Below are positions 1-5,645 of a stretch of 11,709 nucleotides of DNA, in pieces; the stretch's first letter is position 1, and every line of letters begins with the position of its first letter. This stretch comes from Bryobacterales bacterium (GTDB lineage Bacteria; Acidobacteriota; Terriglobia; Bryobacterales; Bryobacteraceae), in the NCBI GenBank assembly GCA_003142355.1, contig PLMF01000179.1, positions 18,024-29,732 on the forward strand, given 5' to 3'. Below the pieces are notes generated by a model. It had not been told where the DNA came from. It made no database searches and saw nothing but the letters and a program-made list of their open reading frames with translations. The translations under genes were made by a program, and so were the position numbers.

Positions 1-279
1 CGCGGTGAAGTTGTTCTGGAACGACATGCCCGTACCGCTGCCGGCGATTCCCCCGGAATCCCCGGAGCAGGCTACGCCGTCACAAACGGGGCAGACCCGG
101 CAGGTGGGGTAAAGGCGTTCGCGGGCCTTCACCAAAACGTCTGTTTCGGCGAGGCGAGGCTGCTGCGCCACGGCTCCCGTTGGGACTGCCGTCTGGGCGA
201 CCAGGCTGCCGCCACCGAGCATGGTGGATACTTTCAAGAGATTCCGCCGGTTGAACGAATCAGGGTTGTTTTTCATCAT
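1..279 (-). CDS. FMN-dependent alpha-hydroxy-acid oxidising protein, N-terminal part only
   Basis: The first 93 residues are visible and the gene continues past the left edge. I translated it by hand from ATG at 279 (a second ATG follows at 276). Residues 10-16 read NRRNLLK, a twin-arginine motif, followed by a Gly/Ala/Val-rich segment to about residue 40, so Tat export is likely. After it comes ARERLYP, then a cysteine cluster CRVCPVCDGVAC (Cys60, 63, 66, 71), then GSGTGMSFQNN. This order is what I recall from the N-terminus of a subgroup of FMN-dependent alpha-hydroxy-acid oxidising proteins (lactate oxidase/glycolate oxidase superfamily), which oxidise 2-hydroxy acids to 2-keto acids. The FMN barrel itself lies outside the window, so the exact substrate and the catalytic residues cannot be checked. 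No clear ribosome binding site precedes the start. It is divergent from the glycosidase at 351. Confidence 0.72.
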   Translation of the reverse strand, partial: MMKNNPDSFNRRNLLKVSTMLGGGSLVAQTAVPTGAVAQQPRLAETDVLVKARERLYPTCRVCPVCDGVACSGDSGGIAGSGTGMSFQNNFTA

Positions 280-291
280 TGAACAGCAAAT

Positions 292-319
292 GGTATGACC
301 GTGCGACCGAAGCTGTCAA
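292..319 (-). promoter_or_regulatory. Possible sigma70-like promoter for the leftmost gene
   Basis: On the minus strand a perfect TTGACA (319 down to 314) is followed after 16 bases by CATACC (297 down to 292). The -10 match is weak, only three of six. It would start transcription only a few bases before the ATG at 279, giving a nearly leaderless message, which agrees with the missing ribosome binding site. This rests on the sequence match alone. Confidence 0.25.
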
Positions 320-350
320 TGTAGACTAAGAGTCGGGAGATGGACTCATT

Positions 351-2453
351 ATGGAAATCAATCGTCGCGAATGGATGATCGAGGCCGGCGCGCTAGCGGC
401 GGCCGGCAGGGCTTTCGGCCAGCAAAGCCCGGACAAAGGCTGGTTCGACCGGCCCATGCGGTGGGTGCAACTGGCTTTCGTCGAGGACGACCCGGGCCGC
501 TACGATCCCGGCTTCTGGCTCGACTATTTCAAGCGGCTCCACGCCGATGCCGTGTGCCTGAGCGCCGGCGGATGCGTGGCCTTTTATCCCACCAAGGTGC
601 CGCTGCACTACCGCAGCAAGTTCCTCGGCGATGGCGACGCTTTTGGCGAAATGCTGGCGGGCTGCCGCAAACTCGGCATGAACGCGATCGCGCGCGTGGA
701 TCCCCACGCCGCGCATCAGGACGTGTACGACGCTCATCCGGATTGGATCGCCGTGGAAGCCAACGGCCAGCCTCGCCGCCACTGGGCCATGCCCGCCCAA
801 TGGGTAACCTGCGCGCTCGGCCCCTACAACTTCGAGTTCATGACCAGCGTCATCCAGGAGATCATGACCCTCTACAAGGTGGACGGCATCTTCGCCAACC
901 GCTGGAGCGGGTCGGGCATGTGCTACTGCCGGCACTGCCAGCGGAATTTCAAGGAATTCAGCGGCTTGGAACTTCCACGTGGAGCGGGGGCGCCCGGCGA
1001 CGCGCGCGCTCAATTCGCCGCATGGCAGAAGAAACGCCTCCTGGATTTGTACTTACTCTGGGATGCCGAGATCAAGAAGCGCAACCCGGAGGCCGCGTTT
1101 TTCCCCAACGGGTTCGACCAGATACGCGACAGCGTTTCGGTCCCGATTCTGGTGGCGGATCGGCAGTCCCGCTCCGAATATCAGTTGCCCTGGCAGAACG
1201 GCAAGTATGCCAAGGATTCCCGGTCGATCTCCGGCTCGAAGCCCATCGCGGGCATGTTCAGTGTCGGCCTCGAGGCGCCCTACCGCTGGAAAGACTCCAC
1301 CCAGGATCCCCATGAGATCCGGCTGTGGGCGGTGGATGGCATCGCCCAGGGCTTCCGGCCCTGGGTCATCAAGTTCAATGCCAAGCCGCTCGACCGCCGC
1401 TGGTTCAAGCCCGTCGAGGACCTCTTTGTCTGGCACTGGAAGAACGAGAAGTATCTGCGCAACGAGCGCCCGCTGGCGCGCGTTGGGCTGGTGTCCGCGT
1501 CTGCATCGCGGGCCGCGCAGGACCATACGTCCGGGTTCTACCACGCGCTGGTGGAAGCCCGGATTCCCTTTGAAATGGTTCTGGACAGCCAACTCGACCC
1601 GGCGCACGTGCAGCAGTTCAAAGTGTTGGCCCTGCCGAATATCGCCAACCTCTCCGACGCGCAGTGCGCACAGTTGCAATCTTTCGTCGAAAAGGGCGGC
1701 GGGCTGGTGGCGACCCACGAGACCTCGCTCTACGACGAGCGCGGCCGGCGCCGCGACGATTTCGGCCTGGCCGGCCTTTTCGGCGCCTCCTTTGCCGGCA
1801 ACGTGATCGAGCGCCAGCAGAACGCCTACCTGAACCTCGAAGACCACTCCCATCCCCTGCTGGCGGGGCTCGCGGATGCCGGCCGCATGATCCACGGCGT
1901 CAAGCGCGTCGAGATTCGCACCGCGCCCGGCTTGCGTGCGCCCCTCATGACTGTGCCCACCTACCCCGATCTGCCGATGGAGGAAGTGTACGTGCGTGAC
2001 ACGGCGACCACTATTCCCGGTGTCATGCTGCACTCCTCCGGGTCGGGCCGCGTGGTTTATTTTCCGTGGGACATCGACCGGACGTTCTGGGAAATCATGT
2101 GCCCGGATCACGGGATGGTGCTGGCTAATGCCGTCCGCTGGGCCGCAAACGAGGAGCAGCCGCTCCGGGTGGAAGGCCCCGGCGTGCTCGATGTGGCGCT
2201 ATGGAAGCAGCAGTCCTCCGTTACGGTTCACTTGGTCAACCTCTCCAACCCGATGATGATGAAAGGGCCGATCCGCGAGATTCTGCCGATTGGCCCGCAG
2301 AAGGTGCGCGTGAAGCTGCCCGACGGCGCCAAGGCGCGCGGCGTCCGGTTCCTGGTCAGCGAGGCCAAGGCGCAGTGGCGGCAAAACGGTGCATGGATCG
2401 AGACCACCACGCCGCCCATTGCCCTGCACGAAGTGGTGGCAATCGATATATAG
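351..2453 (+). CDS. Putative exported glycoside hydrolase (GHL6-like barrel plus beta-galactosidase trimerisation-like domain)
   Basis: This 700-residue protein probably attacks a polysaccharide or oligosaccharide outside the cytoplasm; its substrate is unknown. Residues 4-9 (NRREWM) and the Ala/Gly-rich stretch to about 23 resemble a weak Tat signal with possible cleavage after AFG. Residues about 36-240 look like the hypothetical glycosyl hydrolase 6 (GHL6) barrel, with the HPDW motif at 129-132 and a conserved-looking CYCRHC cluster (Cys191, 193, 196). Residues about 375-600 resemble the beta-galactosidase trimerisation/glutamine-amidotransferase-like fold, including FVEKGGGLVATHE. The C-terminal 100 residues are probably a beta-sandwich. 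GGGAGA-like spacing is loose: GGGAGA at 335-340 lies 10 bases before the ATG. I cannot name a catalytic acid pair with confidence. The family assignment is from remembered motifs and could instead be reported as an alpha-amylase-like or GH42-like protein. Confidence 0.75.
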   Translation: MEINRREWMIEAGALAAAGRAFGQQSPDKGWFDRPMRWVQLAFVEDDPGRYDPGFWLDYFKRLHADAVCLSAGGCVAFYPTKVPLHYRSKFLGDGDAFGEMLAGCRKLGMNAIARVDPHAAHQDVYDAHPDWIAVEANGQPRRHWAMPAQWVTCALGPYNFEFMTSVIQEIMTLYKVDGIFANRWSGSGMCYCRHCQRNFKEFSGLELPRGAGAPGDARAQFAAWQKKRLLDLYLLWDAEIKKRNPEAAFFPNGFDQIRDSVSVPILVADRQSRSEYQLPWQNGKYAKDSRSISGSKPIAGMFSVGLEAPYRWKDSTQDPHEIRLWAVDGIAQGFRPWVIKFNAKPLDRRWFKPVEDLFVWHWKNEKYLRNERPLARVGLVSASASRAAQDHTSGFYHALVEARIPFEMVLDSQLDPAHVQQFKVLALPNIANLSDAQCAQLQSFVEKGGGLVATHETSLYDERGRRRDDFGLAGLFGASFAGNVIERQQNAYLNLEDHSHPLLAGLADAGRMIHGVKRVEIRTAPGLRAPLMTVPTYPDLPMEEVYVRDTATTIPGVMLHSSGSGRVVYFPWDIDRTFWEIMCPDHGMVLANAVRWAANEEQPLRVEGPGVLDVALWKQQSSVTVHLVNLSNPMMMKGPIREILPIGPQKVRVKLPDGAKARGVRFLVSEAKAQWRQNGAWIETTTPPIALHEVVAIDI

Positions 2454-2481
2454 TGGGACGGCCGGGGACGGCCATTCGCAC

Positions 2482-3306
2482 TTACTTGGCTTTGTCTCTG
2501 AGCGCCTTCAGCTTGACCCATGCCTCGGCGCGCGCCTTCTTGTTGGGGTCGGTCGCATCGGGCTGCGCGCCGGCCCGCATGAACCCGTGGGCGGCGCCTT
2601 CGTAAGTCACGGGCTCGAAGAACTTGCCCGCCGCTTTCATCTGTTCCTGGGTGGCCGGAATGCTGGCGTTGACGCGCGCATCGGCCCCCGCGTAGAAACC
2701 GTAGACTGGGGCCTGGATGTTGGGGATGGCCTCCGCGGCCGGGCCGGTGCCGTAGCACACGAATGCCGCCGACAGATCCTTGCGGTTGGTGGCGAAGCGG
2801 AACGATTGTCCGCCGCCCCAGGAGAAGCCCACCACGCAGACCTTCCCGTTGCAGGCGGGAAGCTTCTTGACATAGTCGGCCACGGCGTTGAGATCGGCGG
2901 TGATCTGGTCGGGCGGCAGCTTGCCGATGGCCTGGCCGACGCCGTTGGCCGGAATGTCTTTGGTGCGTCCGCCGTCGGGGCCCATACCCGAGAGCAGGTC
3001 GGGAGCGATGGCCACATAGCCCGCCGCCGCAAACTCATCGGTGACGCTCTCCACCCAGTCGGTCATTCCGAAAATCTCGTGGATGACGACCATGGCGGGC
3101 GCCTTGTCCGGCGACTGCGGGTAGGCCACAAACGACTCGATGGACCGGCTATCGTGCTTCACCGTGACCCACTCGCGGCGCCGAGGCGATTTGTCCACGG
3201 CCTGGCGCGCCCAATCCTGCGCGCCCAGGGAAGCCGCGCCCCAGCCGGTTGCGGCCACTCCCGTGGCGCTTCCTTCCAGAAACAGCCTTCTCGTAACTGT
3301 ATTCAT
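2482..3306 (-). CDS. Dienelactone hydrolase-family protein, Tat-exported, with serine nucleophile
   Basis: This is a 274-residue alpha/beta hydrolase of the dienelactone hydrolase family, which hydrolyses ester or lactone bonds. Residues 5-9 (TRRLF) followed by a Gly/Ala-rich stretch ending at ASLGAQ (25-30) form a Tat signal, so it should act in the periplasm. Family landmarks are present: HEIFG (Glu77), the nucleophile elbow GFSWGGG (Ser162), Asp209 in YAGAD, and His240 in AAHGFM. Classical dienelactone hydrolase has cysteine at the elbow; here it is serine, which suggests a more ordinary esterase chemistry. Length is normal once the signal is counted. On the minus strand AGGAG (3321 down to 3317) lies 10 bases before the ATG at 3306. 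It lies 81 bases downstream of the sulfatase maturase on the same strand, so co-transcription is possible but not shown. The substrate is unknown. Confidence 0.9.
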   Translation of the reverse strand: MNTVTRRLFLEGSATGVAATGWGAASLGAQDWARQAVDKSPRRREWVTVKHDSRSIESFVAYPQSPDKAPAMVVIHEIFGMTDWVESVTDEFAAAGYVAIAPDLLSGMGPDGGRTKDIPANGVGQAIGKLPPDQITADLNAVADYVKKLPACNGKVCVVGFSWGGGQSFRFATNRKDLSAAFVCYGTGPAAEAIPNIQAPVYGFYAGADARVNASIPATQEQMKAAGKFFEPVTYEGAAHGFMRAGAQPDATDPNKKARAEAWVKLKALRDKAK

Positions 3307-3387
3307 TGCCGATGTGCTCCTGTGCCGCTATTTTCGAACGGATTGTCCCGAAAGCGCAAGACAAAAAGTAGTTTCAGGCCTGCAACC

Positions 3388-4620
3388 CTACCTGGCCGCG
3401 CAGCACTTCTTGAATTTCAGGCCGCTGCCGCACGGGCAGGGATCGTTGCGGCCCACTTTGCCCGGCGGGGTACGGGGTGCGGGCGCCTGCTGCCGCTCGC
3501 GGGACGCCATTCTGGCCAGCGGCGCCCGGCTGTGCAGGAAGAAGCGCTTCAATCCGGCGCACAGGTAGTTGAGACCGGGGTCGCCCGCCGGCGTCCGGAT
3601 GAAGCGGTACTTGGGGCATCCGCCATGGCACATGGCCAGCGTTTCGCAGTCGCGGCAGTAACGCGGCAGGGAATCCCGCTTGGCATCGCCGAACTCCCGT
3701 TGCGCCTGGCTTTCCAGCAGTTCGCCGAGTGGCGTCTCGAGGATGTTGCCCCAGCGGTGTTCGCGGTCGACGAAGTGATCGCACGGGAAGAAGTCGCCAT
3801 TGTGCTCGAGGACCGGGATCTGGCCGCAGGTTTCGCGGAAGACGCATAACGAGTGCTCCAGGCCGAGGGCCGGTCTGGCAGCCTCCTCGAAGGTTTGAAC
3901 CGCGATCCGGCCGGTGTCCCGCTCGATCCATTCATCGAAGATCTTGCACAGAAACGCTCCGTAGGCCTCCGCGGACGGGGTATACGGGCCGACCCCGTCC
4001 GGGCTCTCCGGCGCGCGCTCCACCACCGGAAGAAAGCCCAGATACCGGCAGCCGATTTCCCGGAAGAAGCGGTAGACGGTGAGCGGGTACCGGGCGTTCA
4101 GGTTGTGCACCACGCACACGATGTCGGTGGGGACCTCATGCTTGCGCAGGAGGTCGTATCCGCGCATGGCCTGCCGGTGAGTCGGTTGGCCGCCCCTGGT
4201 CACGCGGTAGGCGTCGTGCAACTCCGCCGGGCCGTCGAGGCTGAGACCGGCCCTGAAATCCTCCGCCGCCAGAAAGCGGCACCATTCTTCGTCCAGCAGG
4301 ACGCCATTGGTCTGGATGCCATTGCGAATGCGCCAGCCGCTGGGCCGGTGCCGGCGCTGAAACTCGACCGCCTTGCGGAAGAAATCCACGCCCAAAGTGG
4401 TGGGCTCTCCTCCATGCCAGGAGAAGTCGATCTCCGGTCCAGGCGCGGCTTCGATGTGCTGGACGATGTATTCTTCCAGCAGGCTTTCCGGCATCCGGAA
4501 CACGCCGGTATCCGGATAGAGGCTCCGCTTGTCCCGGTAATAGCAGTATGGGCAATCGAGATTGCAGACAGCCCCGGCCGGTTTGACAAAGACCTGAAAC
4601 TCCCGGGACACCTTTCCCAC
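3388..4620 (-). CDS. Anaerobic sulfatase-maturating enzyme (radical SAM/SPASM) with C-terminal SEC-C motif
   Basis: This 410-residue cytoplasmic enzyme should convert a cysteine or serine in sulfatases to formylglycine, using S-adenosylmethionine and iron-sulfur clusters. The radical SAM motif is CNLDCPYC (Cys19, 23, 26), followed by the GGEP motif at 70-73. All eight cysteines expected for the two auxiliary SPASM clusters are present (259, 265, 280, 322, 325, 331, 335, 354), and Asp281 follows Cys280, matching the proposed catalytic Asp of anSME. Residues 391-407 form a SEC-C zinc motif (Cys395, 397, 406/407) after a short linker, an addition beyond the core enzyme. The start is GTG at 4620, with AGGAGGAG very close upstream; GTG at 4611 is an alternative. 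No sulfatase is encoded in this window, so its clients must be elsewhere. A different peptide substrate is possible but less likely given the complete anSME signature. Confidence 0.93.
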   Translation of the reverse strand: MGKVSREFQVFVKPAGAVCNLDCPYCYYRDKRSLYPDTGVFRMPESLLEEYIVQHIEAAPGPEIDFSWHGGEPTTLGVDFFRKAVEFQRRHRPSGWRIRNGIQTNGVLLDEEWCRFLAAEDFRAGLSLDGPAELHDAYRVTRGGQPTHRQAMRGYDLLRKHEVPTDIVCVVHNLNARYPLTVYRFFREIGCRYLGFLPVVERAPESPDGVGPYTPSAEAYGAFLCKIFDEWIERDTGRIAVQTFEEAARPALGLEHSLCVFRETCGQIPVLEHNGDFFPCDHFVDREHRWGNILETPLGELLESQAQREFGDAKRDSLPRYCRDCETLAMCHGGCPKYRFIRTPAGDPGLNYLCAGLKRFFLHSRAPLARMASRERQQAPAPRTPPGKVGRNDPCPCGSGLKFKKCCAAR

Positions 4621-4622
4621 GG

Positions 4623-4630
4623 CTCCTCCT
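4623..4630 (-). promoter_or_regulatory. Strong ribosome binding site of the sulfatase maturase
   Basis: On the minus strand AGGAGGAG ends two bases before GTG at 4620; counted from the AGGAGG core the gap is four bases, shorter than usual. The next in-frame GTG, at 4611, would have 13 bases. The site supports a GTG start in this region but does not settle which of the two is used. Confidence 0.6.
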
Positions 4631-4658
4631 GCCTAACTCCGATTTTAGAACGCCGTGC

Positions 4659-4687
4659 TTGACACGGTGGCCGGCTCACACCAGAAT
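4659..4687 (+). promoter_or_regulatory. Sigma70-like promoter of the secreted aldolase
   Basis: A perfect TTGACA (4659-4664), a 17-base spacer and CAGAAT (4682-4687, four of six matches) stand in the 101-base divergent gap before the aldolase. Transcription would begin near 4694, leaving a leader of about 28 bases that holds the ribosome binding site. This also argues against an in-frame start at 4659, which would lie inside the promoter. On the other strand TAAAAT (4647 down to 4642) could serve as the -10 of the maturase, but I see no matching -35. Confidence 0.5.
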
Positions 4688-4709
4688 GGCTGTGACGGAA
4701 TCCTCGAAC

Positions 4710-4715
4710 AGGAGA
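4710..4715 (+). promoter_or_regulatory. Ribosome binding site that sets the aldolase start
   Basis: AGGAGA lies six bases before ATG at 4722. It selects this ATG over the upstream in-frame one at 4659, and the protein then begins directly with a signal peptide. Confidence 0.75.
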
Positions 4716-4721
4716 AGTCTA

Positions 4722-5573
4722 ATGAGTATCAAACGAATTGTCACGGGCAGCGTAGTCTGCGCGATGCTGTGCCTGACGATTGCAATGGCGATCCGAGCGC
4801 AACAGGGGCCGGCTGCCGCGCCGGTGAAGATTTACAACACCGCGAAGCAGAAACTGATGGCCGGTAAGCAGATTTTCGGCGGGACCATCGAGTCGCCGGA
4901 CCCGGACCTTTATTACGCCGTGGCCACCGCCGGGTACGATTTCACCTGGATCGAGATGCAGCACAGCACGCTGACGTTTGAAGAAGCGGCCAGACTGATA
5001 TGGGCCGGCAGGGGAACTCCGGCGGTGCCGTTTATTCGCGTGCCGGACGCGACGGAAAGCGATATCCAGAAGGCCACGGACATCGGGGCTTTGGGCATCA
5101 TCGTTCCCACCGTCGATACGGTGGAGAAGGCCCAGGCCGCGGTCAAGTGGGCCCGGTATCCGACCCAGGGACGCCGCAGCATGGGCGGCGGCCAGTATAA
5201 GGGACTATATGGGCCGGACTACCGCCAGACCGCTAACGACAATATGGTGGTGGTGATCATGATTGAGACGCCCATCGGCGTCGCGAACGCGGAGAAGATC
5301 GCCGCCGTCCCGGGCATCGATGTGATTTTCGCCGCCAGCGGCGACCTGGGGAACTTTTCCGGACATAAGCAGGGCGAGCCGGAGTATGAAGCGCTGGTCA
5401 CCCGAATCCACGATGTCACCCTGAAGGCCGGCATCAAGCTGGGTGGTCCGCAGGCCTGGAAGGACCGCCCGGGATTCACCTTCCTGCAGGCGGCCACGGA
5501 AGGCATGCTCATCCAAGCGGGCGCGCGGGCCAACCTGGGCATCCCCCCGGCTACGGCGGGCCGCGGCCAGTAG
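4722..5573 (+). CDS. Secreted HpcH/HpaI-type aldolase
   Basis: This 283-residue protein belongs to the HpcH/HpaI aldolase/citrate lyase family, metal-dependent class II enzymes that reversibly cleave 2-keto-hydroxy acids to pyruvate plus an aldehyde. The equivalents of the known HpaI residues are visible: His81 (IEMQH), Arg106 (FIRVP), Glu182 (MIETP) and Asp208 (ASGDLGN), the last two being expected metal ligands. The residue before the catalytic His is Gln, where HpaI has Glu. Residues 1-26 (positive MSIKR, then a hydrophobic run to AMAIRA) look like a Sec signal peptide, unusual for an enzyme normally found in the cytoplasm. Start chosen from the promoter and ribosome binding site just upstream. 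It is divergent from the maturase and convergent with the GH2 gene. The natural substrate is unknown, and a role other than aldol cleavage cannot be excluded. Confidence 0.88.
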   Translation: MSIKRIVTGSVVCAMLCLTIAMAIRAQQGPAAAPVKIYNTAKQKLMAGKQIFGGTIESPDPDLYYAVATAGYDFTWIEMQHSTLTFEEAARLIWAGRGTPAVPFIRVPDATESDIQKATDIGALGIIVPTVDTVEKAQAAVKWARYPTQGRRSMGGGQYKGLYGPDYRQTANDNMVVVIMIETPIGVANAEKIAAVPGIDVIFAASGDLGNFSGHKQGEPEYEALVTRIHDVTLKAGIKLGGPQAWKDRPGFTFLQAATEGMLIQAGARANLGIPPATAGRGQ

Positions 5574-5577
5574 GCGC

Positions 5578-5609
5578 CTGCAGCGTCCCGATGAGTCGGG
5601 ACGCTGCAG
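5578..5609. terminator. Perfect 14-bp hairpin between convergent genes
   Basis: The arms CTGCAGCGTCCCGA (5578-5591) and TCGGGACGCTGCAG (5596-5609) are exact reverse complements around a four-base TGAG loop. The hairpin starts four bases after the aldolase stop and lies 36 bases from the GH2 stop, so it can serve as a bidirectional terminator. Neither side has a T run, so it is not a canonical intrinsic terminator; it may instead protect message 3' ends or be a copy of a dispersed palindromic repeat. Confidence 0.6.
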
Positions 5610-5645
5610 ACTGAGAGTCCGCGCCACGTCGGTTCTAAAGACGAT

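Noticed and set aside
1053..2111. 352-codon minus-strand frame inside the GHL6-like gene
   Set aside because: Shadow of the sense gene; composition is that of a codon-biased antisense frame with no motif.
2454..2481. Direct repeat GGACGGCC in the short gap between convergent genes
   Set aside because: Two eight-base copies in GC-rich DNA with only a four-base possible stem; not enough for a terminator or a repeat element.
3332..3353. Small inverted repeat (TTTCG/CGAAA) in the 81-base gap between maturase and hydrolase
   Set aside because: Only five base pairs around a 12-base loop and no T run; could easily be chance.
2389..3849. 486-codon plus-strand frame opposite the hydrolase and the maturase
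   Set aside because: It spans two well-supported minus-strand genes and the gap between them, with no domain of its own.
4659..4721. Longer N-terminus for the aldolase from ATG at 4659
   Set aside because: This ATG overlaps the predicted -35 box, has no ribosome binding site, and would bury the signal peptide; ATG at 4722 has AGGAGA six bases upstream.
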